DNA from: Acidobacteriota bacterium
Lineage (GTDB): Bacteria; Acidobacteriota; UBA6911; RPQK01; JAJDTT01
DNA: 64,000 nucleotides
Reading direction: 5' to 3'
Assembly (NCBI GenBank): GCA_028874215.1
Contig: JAPPLF010000042.1
Span: 82,146-146,145, forward strand
The first letter of the stretch is position 1; the number at the start of each line of letters is the position of its first letter. Below are positions 36,841 to 45,790 of the stretch, piece by piece. Below the pieces are notes generated by a model. The model worked only from the letters and a program-made list of their open reading frames with translations, searched no databases and had not been told where the DNA came from. A program made the translations under genes and the position numbers.

Positions 36841-38589
36841 ATGAGACGCTCCGGACCGCCCCCTCGCAGGGGCGTTCGCTACGAACCTCCCGAGAAGCCA
36901 CCGCACCTGCTCTCCCTGGGACTCGGCCTTCAGCTCGTGATGCTGAACATCAGCGGAATCGTGCTGATCCCCAAGATCATCATCGAAGCCGCGGCCGTCG
37001 GCGAGGTCTACCTTTCCTGGGCCGTCTTCGCCGGACTCTGCGTCTGCGGCCTGATCACCGTCATCCAGGCGGTTCGGGTCGGCAACATGGGAGCGGGGTA
37101 CATCCTCCTGATGGGGACCTCCGGCACCTTTGTCGCCGTGTCGATTACGGCTCTGGTGGAGGGGGGACCGGCTCTACTGGCCACCTTGATCGTGGTTTCG
37201 TCCCTGTTCCAGTTCGTCTTGGGCTCGCGTCTCGTACTGCTGAGACGGGTGATTACGCCGTTGGTGGCGGGGACGGTCATCATGCTGGTAGCGGTCACCA
37301 TCATGCCCATTGCCTTCAACATGTTGTCCCGGCCGCCGGAAGGAACTCCGCCGGCTGCCGCCCCCGTCAGTTTCGCGGTGACCCTCCTCGCCATGGCGGG
37401 TCTAGCCCTCTTCGCAGCGGGCGCTTGGCGGCTCTGGGGCCCGGTCTTGGGCGTGATCGCGGGTTGCAGCGTAGCGGGGTACTATGGGATCTACGACACT
37501 GCCCGAGTCGTCTCCGCCCCTTGGTTCGGGCTGCCGCCCATCGGGTGGCCCGGGTTCGACCTGAGTTTCGGCTCGTCGTTCTGGGCTTTGCTCCCGGTAT
37601 TCATATTCGTGGTGGCCATCGATACCGTGAGGACCGTAGGCGGCTCCATCAGCATCCAGCAGGTGTCCTGGCGGCAGCCGCGAGCGACCGATTTTCGGTC
37701 GGTGCAGGGCACCATCGGTGCAAGCGGCCTGTCCAACCTCCTTTCCGGACTGGTGGGGACGTTGCCCAACACCACCTACTCCTCCAGCATCTCGGTGGCC
37801 GCGCTCACGGGTGTGGCGGCCCGCAACGTGGGGGTCTGCGTCGGGATCCTCATCATCGTCTTCTCCTTCATTCCCAAAGCGACGGCGGTGATCCTGGCGA
37901 TTCCCAATCCGGTCGTTGCGGCCTACATCGTCGTGCTCATCTCGCTGCTGTTCGTCGTTGGAACGCGGATCGTGGTCCGGGACGGCCTGGACAGTCGCAA
38001 GAGCATCGTGGTCGGCGTCGCGTTCTGGTTGGGCGTCGGTTTCCAGAACCGGCAGATTTTCTCGGAACACCTGGGAGATGCGGCGGCGTCGATTATGGAG
38101 AACGGGATCGCCGCCGGTGGACTGGCCGCGATCGTGATGACAGTCGCCCTGGAACTGTCCAAGCCCCGGCGGAGGAAGATCAAGACGAAGCTGGGTCTGG
38201 AGTCGTTGGCGGAGGTCGACGAGTTCGTTCAGCGATTCGCCAAGGACAAGCATTGGAACGCGACCTCAACGGGACGACTGCGCGCGGCGACGGAGGAGGC
38301 GATCCTGAGCTTGGTTCCGTATGAGAGGGATACGGAGCCGGAAGACGCGCGGAACCTGGTCCTGTCGATGGGAGGTGACGGCCGGAAGGCGGAATTGGAG
38401 TTTATTGCCGCAGCGGGGGAGGGTAATCTTGAAGATAAATTGGCGCTGTTGGGACAATGGGCGGAACAGTCGAGCGATCGCGAATTCTCGCTCCGGCTGC
38501 TCCGCCACTTCGCCACCTCCGTGAATCACCGTCAGTATCACGACACCGACGTCGTGACGATCCGTGTAGACGCGGACAAGGAATCATGA
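36841..38589 (+). CDS. NCS2 (UraA-like) permease with extra C-terminal domain, copy 1
   Basis: The ATG at 36841 is the likely start of a 582-residue protein; a frame opening at 36676 would cover the operator. About residues 20-440 are NCS2 nucleobase permease with some 12-14 membrane helices. The TM10 signature reads TLPNTTYSSSIS, with Ser where UraA has the substrate-binding Glu, and TM8 has AIDTVRTVGG. The last ~130 residues are soluble. They have a LRAATEEAILSLV helix followed by beta strands and a final RLLRHFATSVNHRQY helix, reminiscent of a GHKL/anti-sigma HATPase fold without the usual ATP-binding Asn and DxGxG. It would import a purine, pyrimidine or related acid, perhaps coupled to signalling. 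A paralogue follows. Confidence 0.85.
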   Translation: MRRSGPPPRRGVRYEPPEKPPHLLSLGLGLQLVMLNISGIVLIPKIIIEAAAVGEVYLSWAVFAGLCVCGLITVIQAVRVGNMGAGYILLMGTSGTFVAVSITALVEGGPALLATLIVVSSLFQFVLGSRLVLLRRVITPLVAGTVIMLVAVTIMPIAFNMLSRPPEGTPPAAAPVSFAVTLLAMAGLALFAAGAWRLWGPVLGVIAGCSVAGYYGIYDTARVVSAPWFGLPPIGWPGFDLSFGSSFWALLPVFIFVVAIDTVRTVGGSISIQQVSWRQPRATDFRSVQGTIGASGLSNLLSGLVGTLPNTTYSSSISVAALTGVAARNVGVCVGILIIVFSFIPKATAVILAIPNPVVAAYIVVLISLLFVVGTRIVVRDGLDSRKSIVVGVAFWLGVGFQNRQIFSEHLGDAAASIMENGIAAGGLAAIVMTVALELSKPRRRKIKTKLGLESLAEVDEFVQRFAKDKHWNATSTGRLRAATEEAILSLVPYERDTEPEDARNLVLSMGGDGRKAELEFIAAAGEGNLEDKLALLGQWAEQSSDREFSLRLLRHFATSVNHRQYHDTDVVTIRVDADKES

Positions 38590-38680
38590 CGCGCAGGCTG
38601 ACGGGCGGCCCGGGAATCGGTCAGCTCCTATTTCGGAAACGAACCGGCAACGACGGGTTGCGACAAACAGGGATATATTT

Positions 38681-40441
38681 ATGAAGCCATCCGCTCCAGC
38701 TCTTCAGAAAGATCTTCGTTACGAACCCAACGAACGGCCCCCGAACCTGCTCTCCCTGGGACTCGGATTTCAGCTTGTCCTGCTCACTATCGGCGGGATC
38801 GTCCTGACTCCGGCGATCATCATTCGCGCGGCCGGCGGGGAGGACGCCTACATGACCTGGGCCGTCTTCGCCGGGCTCTGCGTCTGCGGCGTGTCCACGA
38901 TCCTCCAGGCCGTCCGCGTCGGACGGTTCGGTTCCGGCTACGTCCTCCTGATGGGAACCTCCGGCGTCTTCATCGCCGTGTCGGTGACGGCGCTGACGGA
39001 TGGGGGACCCGGACTGCTGGCGACCTTGGTGGTCGTCTCGTCCATATTTCAATTTGTTCTGGCGTCGCACCTGTCTTTGCTGCGTAGGGTCATTACGCCG
39101 TTGGTGGCGGGGACCGTGATCATGCTGATCTCGGTGACCATCATGCCCATCGCCTTCAACCTGGTGGCCGACGCGGCGGAAGGGGCGGCCTCCACGGGTG
39201 CGCCTGTAAGCGCGGCGGCGACCCTCGTCTTCACGGCAGGTCTGGCCCTCTTCTCCAAGGGCAGCTTGCGGCTCTGGGCACCCGTTCTGGGTGTTACCAT
39301 CGGTTGCATCGTCGCCTCTTTCTACGGTCTCTACGACGTCGCTCGAGTCGCCGACGCTGCTTGGTTCGGAATGCCCACGAGCGGTTGGCCCGGTCTCGAC
39401 CTGACGTTCGGCGCCCCATTCTGGACCTTGCTCCCGGTCTTCGTTCTGGTGACCGTGGTAGGCGCCATCGAAACCGTCGGCGACGCCATCGGAATCCAGC
39501 AGGTCTCATGGCGGAGGCCGCGGGCGACCGACTTTCGCGCGGTGCAGGGGGCCGTCGGAGCGGACGGCGTGGGCAATCTCCTGTCGGGCCTGATGGGGAC
39601 CGTGCCCAATACGACCTACTCCACCAGCGTCGCCGTCACCGAGCTGACCGGCGTCGCCGCGCGCTCCGTGGGGGTCTGCATCGGAATCCTCTTCTTCTCC
39701 TTTGCCTTCCTTCCCAAAGTGACGGCGGTGATCCTGGCGATTCCGGACCCGGTGGTGGCGGCTTACATCCTGGTGCTGATGGCCGTCCTGTTTGTCCTGG
39801 GCATGAGGATCGTGGCGCAGGACGGCCTCGACAGCCGCAAGAGCGTGGTCGTCGGGCTGTCTTTCTGGCTGGGCGTCGGCTTTCAGAATCAGCAGATTTT
39901 CGCGGACTACATGGACGGCACCCTGGCGACCATCCTGGGGAACGGCATGGCGGCCGGCGGATTGGCCGCGATCGTGATGACGGTGGCTCTGGACCTGGCC
40001 AAGCCGAGAAGGAGGCGGGTCAAGGCCATGCTCAGCCTCGATTCGCTGCCGGAGATCGACGGGTTCATCTGCAAGTTCGCCGCCGCCAAGGATTGGAACG
40101 AGGCGTCAACGGAGCGGCTCCGGGCCGCCGCGGAGGAATCGGTCCTGAGTCTGATTCCGGAGGGGGAGGCGTCTGAAGCGGCAGAGGCCCGGCACCTGTT
40201 GCTCCTGGTCCGCGGGGACGGCCGCGGGGCGGAGTTGGAATTCATCGCCTCGGCAGTGGAGGGGAATCTCGAGGACCGTCTGGCGCTCCTGGGCCAGTGG
40301 GCGAGGCGATCGGTCGACCGCGAGTTCTCGCTGCGGCTGCTCCGCCACTACGCCAGTTCGGTGCGCCACCGGCAGTACCACGACACCGACGTCGTGACGG
40401 TGCGAGTCGACGCGGACGCCCCGGTGAAGAGCGGGGGGTGA
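38681..40441 (+). CDS. NCS2 (UraA-like) permease with extra C-terminal domain, copy 2
   Basis: This 586-residue protein is closely similar to the preceding permease along its whole length, including the C-terminal soluble domain, so the pair arose by tandem duplication. The TM10 motif is VPNTTYSTSVAV, again without the UraA Glu. TM8 reads AIETVGD and keeps the acidic residue that became Asp in copy 1, so the two copies may differ in substrate or coupling. The soluble tail has LRAAAEESVLSLIP and RLLRHYASSVRHRQY. The spacing of 91 bases and the weak ribosome site suggest co-transcription with copy 1 at lower translation. Confidence 0.85.
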   Translation: MKPSAPALQKDLRYEPNERPPNLLSLGLGFQLVLLTIGGIVLTPAIIIRAAGGEDAYMTWAVFAGLCVCGVSTILQAVRVGRFGSGYVLLMGTSGVFIAVSVTALTDGGPGLLATLVVVSSIFQFVLASHLSLLRRVITPLVAGTVIMLISVTIMPIAFNLVADAAEGAASTGAPVSAAATLVFTAGLALFSKGSLRLWAPVLGVTIGCIVASFYGLYDVARVADAAWFGMPTSGWPGLDLTFGAPFWTLLPVFVLVTVVGAIETVGDAIGIQQVSWRRPRATDFRAVQGAVGADGVGNLLSGLMGTVPNTTYSTSVAVTELTGVAARSVGVCIGILFFSFAFLPKVTAVILAIPDPVVAAYILVLMAVLFVLGMRIVAQDGLDSRKSVVVGLSFWLGVGFQNQQIFADYMDGTLATILGNGMAAGGLAAIVMTVALDLAKPRRRRVKAMLSLDSLPEIDGFICKFAAAKDWNEASTERLRAAAEESVLSLIPEGEASEAAEARHLLLLVRGDGRGAELEFIASAVEGNLEDRLALLGQWARRSVDREFSLRLLRHYASSVRHRQYHDTDVVTVRVDADAPVKSGG

Positions 40442-40645
40442 GGCGTCCGTGGCGAACGCCACCGAAGCCAGTCCCGAGGCAGGGAGTTCGCCGGTGGTTC
40501 CTCATACGATTTTCTCCGCCGGTGAGGAATCGATCTCCCATCGCCAAAAACTTTATCTACTGGCATTTCTGGTCGTGGAGGATCCCGCTCGTATCGAGTG
40601 CGGGGACCGGATCTTATTGATATGAAGATCGTTTCCAAGACGGAT

Positions 40646-40672
40646 GACATAGTGGACATACTGGACATATTG
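40646..40672 (+). promoter_or_regulatory. Three 9-bp tandem repeats upstream of toxin-antitoxin
   Basis: Three head-to-tail units, GACATAGTG, GACATACTG and GACATATTG, run without a gap 49 bases before the antitoxin ATG, and AGCGCT and AACGTT palindromes follow. Such iterons are likely binding sites for the autoregulatory toxin-antitoxin complex. No clear -35/-10 pair was found. Confidence 0.55.
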
Positions 40673-40720
40673 AGCGCTAACGTTATAGGGTCTTTTCCAA
40701 CAAAAAAGGGAAGGTAACCG

Positions 40721-41284
40721 ATGAATAGAACGTCCGGACCGACGACGCAGGCCGGCAAATTCCGTATTGAGGGTCTTGTGGGTCTTTCTAGAGCCGCGGA
40801 AAACTTTCTTCACGGCCACCCACGGGAAGCCCGTATGGTCGTGAGTGTTGCTCTGGAAACTGCCGCCGCCCAACGGGATGCGTATGGGCGTAGGGCCGTC
40901 GTCAACGTTCCCGGTCGACTTGAGCCTTTCATCGTTCGCCGGCGCATGAGCCCGGATATGATCGGGGTTTCAACAGCCGCAAAACGCCTGAAGGTTTCGC
41001 GCACGACGATCTATGCGTGGGTGGAACAAAAAACGCTGCTCGCCTGGAAGTCAACAAAGCGTGGTCTGACAATTCCGGCCGCGCAGATTCTTGGCCCGGG
41101 GAAGGTGGTTCCGGGACTCGCCAGGGTTATGGGTATCATTGAAGATCCCGAATTAGCTTGGGAGTTTTTGACCCAGGAATGGCCTTTTTCCGACCGTGTC
41201 GCGCGTCCTCTTGAGGAATTGATGGCAGGGCGGATAGAGGATGTCGTAGACGCAGCACCCGGCTTCGGTACGGACTTCACTTGA
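40721..41284 (+). CDS. Xre/MbcA/ParS-type antitoxin of RES toxin
   Basis: The 187-residue protein has an N-terminal part of unclear role, a helix-turn-helix at about 83-115 (VSTAAKRLKVSRTTIYAWV) and a C-terminal MbcA/ParS-like toxin-binding region (about 128-180, ending in an ELMAGR segment). This is the antitoxin layout of RES-Xre modules, where the antitoxin caps the toxin active site and represses the operon. A GGGAAGG ribosome site precedes the ATG. Its stop overlaps the toxin's TTG start by four bases, so antitoxin translation leads toxin translation. GC content is lower than in the flanking genes, consistent with mobility. Confidence 0.88.
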   Translation: MNRTSGPTTQAGKFRIEGLVGLSRAAENFLHGHPREARMVVSVALETAAAQRDAYGRRAVVNVPGRLEPFIVRRRMSPDMIGVSTAAKRLKVSRTTIYAWVEQKTLLAWKSTKRGLTIPAAQILGPGKVVPGLARVMGIIEDPELAWEFLTQEWPFSDRVARPLEELMAGRIEDVVDAAPGFGTDFT

Positions 41285-41880
41285 ACCGACCCGCCTATCC
41301 GCGCGACCGGATCGAAGCTGTACTTTTCAGGGCGAAGCTGCCACCCAGCTATCGGATCGTACCTGGCCGCTATGTGGCGTCACCGATGGGCACCGCGTCG
41401 GCCGACTCCCGATTTTGCTCCAAGACTGGAGTCTATACGATGCTCTATGCCTCGCCCGACTTTGCTACCTCATTCATCGAAACGGTTGTGCGGGATCGAT
41501 TCGTGCGACGGCGAAGGCGTGAGATCCTCCTCAAGGAAGTGACCGAACGAGTTTGGGCCTCGATTGCGACGAAACCGAGAATAGGACTGACGCTGCTTGA
41601 TCTTCGTCATGATGGGTGCATCTTGATCGGTGCACAGACCGACACGGTAAATGCCCGCAATCATGCTGCCGGCCGCGCCTTTGGGAAGGCGATTTATTCC
41701 GATCATGACGACATCGACGGCTTGGTATACGCGTTCCGTTTGACTGGTAGTGACGTCTACGCTGTGTTCGACCGCGCAGTAGGCAAGCTTGAACTGACGG
41801 CTTCAGGACTGCTGCCGGATCACCCGGAACTGCCGGATGTGTTGGGGAAACATGGCATCGGCTTGGTCCTTGAACGGTAG
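41281..41880 (+). CDS. RES-domain toxin
   Basis: This 199-residue protein has the RES fold, an ART-related domain that breaks down NAD+ and stops growth in known members. The conserved Arg is visible in LFRAK (Arg17), the Tyr in LYASPDFATSF, and the Glu in FIETV (Glu67). A strand with LLDLRHDG and a final AGLLL-type end fit the family. Translation starts at TTG overlapping the antitoxin stop, which keeps the toxin level low. Length is normal for the family and the reading frame is intact. Confidence 0.87.
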   Translation: MNRPAYPRDRIEAVLFRAKLPPSYRIVPGRYVASPMGTASADSRFCSKTGVYTMLYASPDFATSFIETVVRDRFVRRRRREILLKEVTERVWASIATKPRIGLTLLDLRHDGCILIGAQTDTVNARNHAAGRAFGKAIYSDHDDIDGLVYAFRLTGSDVYAVFDRAVGKLELTASGLLPDHPELPDVLGKHGIGLVLER

Positions 41881-42027
41881 CGGGGGTGGACCTGTTTTAC
41901 GGTCTGTGAACGGCCTGCCGGGCAGTCAGAGATCAATGGTTTTGTCGTCAGACCTTTGAGGTTGCGGAGTTGACCAAGGTATTGATGAGGTGCAAGACGC
42001 TCCTTCGTCCAGGCTGCAGTTGATTGT

Positions 42028-42046
42028 GAAATTGAAATTCAGTTTC
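42028..42046. promoter_or_regulatory. Fur box of the iron transporter operon
   Basis: GAAATTGAAATTCAGTTTC matches the 19-base Fur consensus at 13 positions and is a near-perfect palindrome with flanking T and A. It lies 35 bases before the start of the iron-binding-protein gene, in the right place for iron repression. Confidence 0.72.
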
Positions 42047-42081
42047 ATGTACGGGCAGGTTAGAGAAGGAGCCTCAACATT

Positions 42082-43083
42082 ATGAACGCGAATCCCCGTC
42101 GATTTGTCATCCTTGCCGCGATCTCATTGTTGTTGACCGGCATCGCGAGTGCACAAGAGGTCAACGTCTACTCGACGCGCTCCCACTACGGGTCCGAGCC
42201 CGCCTTCGAGTTGTTCACCGAAAAGACCGGAATCAAGGTCAACTTCTTCATGGGCAACAACAACGAGGTCTTCGAACGGCTGCGGGCCGAGGGTGCCGAC
42301 ACCCGGGCCGACGTCATGGTGACGGTCGACGCGGGCAATCTGTGGAACGCGGCCCGCGAGGGGCTCCTCATGCCCGTCGAATCCGAGGTTCTGATGGGGA
42401 ACGTTCCGGCGCATCTCCGTGACCCGGAGAACCAATGGTTCGGCCTCGCTGTCCGCGCGCGCACCATCATGTACAGCACCGAGCGCGTGAAGCCTTCGGA
42501 GCTCTCGACGTATGCGGGGCTGGCGGATCCGAAATGGAAAGGCCGCATCTGTTTGCGCACGTCCAACAGCATTTACAACCAGTCCCTGCTCGCCTCGGCG
42601 ATCGGAGTTCACGGCGAAGCGGTCGTGGAGAGGATGATTGGAGGCTGGGTCGCGAACGAGCCCGAGATCGTCAACTCGGATCGGCCCGTCCTCCGCGCCA
42701 TCGCGGCGGGGCAGTGCGACGTCGGGATCACCAACAGCTACTACCTCGCGCGCATCCTGGCCAAAGAACCCGATCTGCCGGTCGCGGCGTTCTGGGCCAA
42801 CCAGGAGACGACCGGAACCCACGTGAACATTTCGGGGGCGGGGGTCACCAAGTACGCGAAGAACAAGGAAAACGCAGTTCGACTCCTGGAGTTCATCACC
42901 TCCGTCGAGGCGCAAGAGACACTTGCCGCGAGCAGTTTCGAGTATCCGGCAAATCCGGCTGCGGAGCCGCACGCCGTTCTGAAAGGCTGGGGCGTCTTCA
43001 AGCAGGAGCAGGTGGGCGTCGCTGCGGCCGGTCAGAATCAGGTGGCCGCGATCAAGCTCGCCGACCGTGCCGGCTACCGGTAG
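42082..43083 (+). CDS. fbpA: Periplasmic iron(III)-binding protein
   Basis: The 333-residue protein has a signal peptide (about residues 1-24, ending IASAQ) and the class II ferric-binding-protein fold. EVNVYSTR starts the mature part, and the vicinal Tyr pair in ITNSYYLARI is the iron-ligating motif of FbpA/FutA proteins. It delivers Fe(III) to the permease encoded six bases downstream. The operon-leading position and a Fur box just upstream both support iron uptake. The ribosome site is GAAGGAG. Confidence 0.92.
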   Translation: MNANPRRFVILAAISLLLTGIASAQEVNVYSTRSHYGSEPAFELFTEKTGIKVNFFMGNNNEVFERLRAEGADTRADVMVTVDAGNLWNAAREGLLMPVESEVLMGNVPAHLRDPENQWFGLAVRARTIMYSTERVKPSELSTYAGLADPKWKGRICLRTSNSIYNQSLLASAIGVHGEAVVERMIGGWVANEPEIVNSDRPVLRAIAAGQCDVGITNSYYLARILAKEPDLPVAAFWANQETTGTHVNISGAGVTKYAKNKENAVRLLEFITSVEAQETLAASSFEYPANPAAEPHAVLKGWGVFKQEQVGVAAAGQNQVAAIKLADRAGYR

Positions 43084-43089
43084 TTTCTC

Positions 43090-44718
43090 ATGGCTCGAAG
43101 CTCGCGAGCGCTCGCCGTCGGAGCATGGCTCACGGCCGCGCTCGTCGCGCTTCCGGTTCTCAGCGTCGCGCTCAATCTGACCTCTCCGCGGGGTGAGGTG
43201 TGGCGTCACCTCGCGGATACGATTCTCTGGGAGCTCCTTTCGAACACATTCTGGCTCCTGGTCGGCGTCGGCTCGCTCGCCGGCACCATTGGGACGGTCT
43301 CCGCATGGCTCGTCGCGACCCGTCGGTTTCCGGGCCGCGATATTTTCGAATGGGCGCTCGTCCTGCCGCTCGCCGTGCCGACCTATGTCATCGGCTTCGT
43401 GTTCGTGGCGCTCTTCGAGTTTGCGGGGCCGGTCCCCACGTTTTTGCGCGAGACCCTCCATATCGGTTGGCGATTTCCGAACGTGCGGTCCTACGGCGGC
43501 GTGGTACTCGCAATGAGCCTGGTCGTGTATCCGTACGTCTATCTGCTCGCTCTGACCGCGTTTCGCGAGTTGGGGGCGAACTTCACCGAGGCGGCGCGTA
43601 GCCTGGGCTGCCGACCGGCAGCCGTATTCCGGAGAGTCGGATTGCCATTGGCCCGACCCGCGATTGCCACCGGCGTCGCACTCGCCCTCATGGAGACGCT
43701 CGCGGACTTTGGAACCGTTTCCGTGTTCGGCTATCGAACGTTGACGACGGCCATCTATCGCGTCTGGTTCGGCATGTTCGACCGTGTCGCGGCGGGTCAG
43801 CTCGCGGTGGTGCTCATGCTGTTCGCGTTGATTCTCGTTACTCTGGAACAGCGGGCACGGGGTCGTATGCGATTCGTTCAAGCTCACGGGCGAAACGTCG
43901 CTCGAACGCTTCCGCCGCTCACGGGAACCAGAGGCTGGGCGGCGACGGCGTTCCTTTCCGGCGTACTGGCGGCAGGATTCCTTGTTCCCACCGGCGTTCT
44001 TGCCTTCTGGAGCCTCCGCGCCGCGGAAGGGTCGCTGCTTCCCGGAAACTTTCCGGCGCTCTTGCGCAACACGCTCGTCCTCGCGGCATCCGCCTGCCTG
44101 CTCGCGGTCGCGGCGGCAACCGTCCTCGCTTATGCGGCCCGCTTCACCCGTTCGCGTGCTTTGGCGTTCGGGACTCGGGTGGCGAGTCTCGGTTATGCAA
44201 TACCCGGCTCCGTCATCGCCGTCGGCGTCTTGCTGACGCTCAGCCGCGTCGACGGCATCGTCAACGCCGCCCTCGGTTGGTTCGGAGACTTCGGAGCCGG
44301 CTTGCTTCTGACCGGCTCGGCGCTCGGCCTGTTGTTCGCTTATCTCGTCCGCTTCATCTCGGTAGCGTTCTTCCCGGTGGAGTCGGGGCTCACCCGGATC
44401 TCGGGTAGTATGGACGAGAGTGCGCGCGGTTTCGGCGCGGGACCGGCCCGCGTACTTGGGCTCGTTCATCTCCCGCTTCTGCGAGGCTCCCTGTTGACCG
44501 CTCTCATTCTCGTCTTCGTCGATGTGATGAAGGAAATGCCGGCAACAATGCTGATCCGACCGTTCGGCGTCGACACCCTCGCCGTGGAAGTGTGGCAGCG
44601 AACGGCCGAGTCGATGTGGACCGAAGCGTCGGCCCCGGCACTCTCCATCGTCGCAGCCGGGATCTTGCCCGTCATCGTGCTGACGCGGCTTCGGGGGATG
44701 AGCGAGGCGCGCCTGTAG
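43090..44718 (+). CDS. fbpB: Iron(III) ABC permease, fused halves
   Basis: The 542-residue protein holds two binding-protein-dependent permease domains with about twelve helices. Both EAA loops that contact the ATPase are visible: EAARSLGCRPAAVFRRVGLP in the first half and ESARGFGAGPARVLGLVHLP in the second. Fused halves and this length are normal for FbpB. The gene starts six bases after fbpA and ends three bases before the ATPase gene, so the three genes form a tight operon. Confidence 0.92.
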   Translation: MARSSRALAVGAWLTAALVALPVLSVALNLTSPRGEVWRHLADTILWELLSNTFWLLVGVGSLAGTIGTVSAWLVATRRFPGRDIFEWALVLPLAVPTYVIGFVFVALFEFAGPVPTFLRETLHIGWRFPNVRSYGGVVLAMSLVVYPYVYLLALTAFRELGANFTEAARSLGCRPAAVFRRVGLPLARPAIATGVALALMETLADFGTVSVFGYRTLTTAIYRVWFGMFDRVAAGQLAVVLMLFALILVTLEQRARGRMRFVQAHGRNVARTLPPLTGTRGWAATAFLSGVLAAGFLVPTGVLAFWSLRAAEGSLLPGNFPALLRNTLVLAASACLLAVAAATVLAYAARFTRSRALAFGTRVASLGYAIPGSVIAVGVLLTLSRVDGIVNAALGWFGDFGAGLLLTGSALGLLFAYLVRFISVAFFPVESGLTRISGSMDESARGFGAGPARVLGLVHLPLLRGSLLTALILVFVDVMKEMPATMLIRPFGVDTLAVEVWQRTAESMWTEASAPALSIVAAGILPVIVLTRLRGMSEARL

Positions 44719-44721
44719 ACG

Positions 44722-45774
44722 ATGTCGGACGTCTTCCTGTCCCTCCGTGGCCTCGACAAGACTTTCCAAGGCACGCCGGCGCCGGCCGTGTCGGACGTGT
44801 CGTTCTCGATGCCGAAGGGTGAGATCCTGGCGCTCCTGGGTCCCAGCGGGTGCGGCAAGACGACGACGCTTCGTCTGATCGCCGGATTCGAGACACCGGA
44901 CCGCGGCACGATTCGCATTGGAGGTCGAATCGTGCAGAGCGGCGATATCGAGTGCCCGCCCGAAGAGCGCCGCGTCGGTTTCGTCTTCCAGGACTACGCG
45001 CTGTTTCCGCATTTGGACGTCCGGCGAAACGTCGAGTTCGGCCTGTCCGGACTCGCCCTCGGCGATCGCAGGAGGCGCGCTCGCCAGGCGATGGATCTTT
45101 GCGGCCTCGAGGGGATGGAATTACGCTTTCCGCACGAGCTTTCCGGCGGTCAACAGCAGCGCACGGCGCTCGCGCGGGCGCTGGCTCCAGGGTACGAGCT
45201 TCTATTGCTGGACGAGCCGCTGTCGAATCTGGACGCGGCCCTGCGCACGAGCTTGTGCAAAGAGCTTCGACGGATCCTGAAGCATGCCGGTCGCGCGGCC
45301 ATCGTCGTCACGCACGACCGGGAGGAGGCCTTTCAGATCGCGGACCGGGTGGCGGTGATGCGCCATGGGCGTCTTGAGCAAGTCGGCTCGGCCCGCGACC
45401 TTCACGATCGTCCGGTCAGCCGGTTCGTTGCGGAATTCGTGCTGGACGCCACCTTCCTGGCGGGAGTCGTCGCGAGGCGGGGAGTCGAAACCGAGATCGG
45501 TCCGATTCCGGGTGCGGACTCGCTGGCGGCAGGGACGAATGTGGTTGTTGCCGTCAGACCGCAGCAGCTTGAACTCACACCGAGTCGCGACGGGTCAGGC
45601 GTTGTCGTCGAGCGCGTGTTTCGCGGCTCCCATGAACGCTATCGTGTGCGGTTGCCTTCGGGAACTGAGCTTGCGAGTTTCCAAACCCTGCGGACCGAGG
45701 CCTCGTCGCTGGACGTTGGCGAGCCCGTCGCCCTGAAGCTCGCCGACCCCGCGCCGCCCATTTTCGGCGAGTAG
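44722..45774 (+). CDS. fbpC: Iron(III) ABC transporter ATPase
   Basis: The 350-residue protein has Walker A GPSGCGKTT, Q-loop FQDYALFPH, signature LSGGQQQRTALARAL and Walker B LLLLDEPLSNLD, followed by THDREEAF with the switch His. The C-terminal ~110 residues form a TOBE-type regulatory domain, as in FbpC/PotA. It drives iron(III) import through the fused permease. Codon choice across this operon (more CGC, CGT and GCG) differs from the CGG/GGA style of the flanking genes, hinting at acquisition. Confidence 0.92.
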   Translation: MSDVFLSLRGLDKTFQGTPAPAVSDVSFSMPKGEILALLGPSGCGKTTTLRLIAGFETPDRGTIRIGGRIVQSGDIECPPEERRVGFVFQDYALFPHLDVRRNVEFGLSGLALGDRRRRARQAMDLCGLEGMELRFPHELSGGQQQRTALARALAPGYELLLLDEPLSNLDAALRTSLCKELRRILKHAGRAAIVVTHDREEAFQIADRVAVMRHGRLEQVGSARDLHDRPVSRFVAEFVLDATFLAGVVARRGVETEIGPIPGADSLAAGTNVVVAVRPQQLELTPSRDGSGVVVERVFRGSHERYRVRLPSGTELASFQTLRTEASSLDVGEPVALKLADPAPPIFGE

Positions 45775-45790
45775 TTCCCGAAAATGCTGA

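Noticed and set aside
42124-45012. Very long open frame (962 codons) on the minus strand
   Set aside because: It is the mirror of the iron transporter genes, whose motifs and operon spacing are clear; high GC leaves antisense frames open, and its sequence is low-complexity Arg/Gly/Glu-rich.
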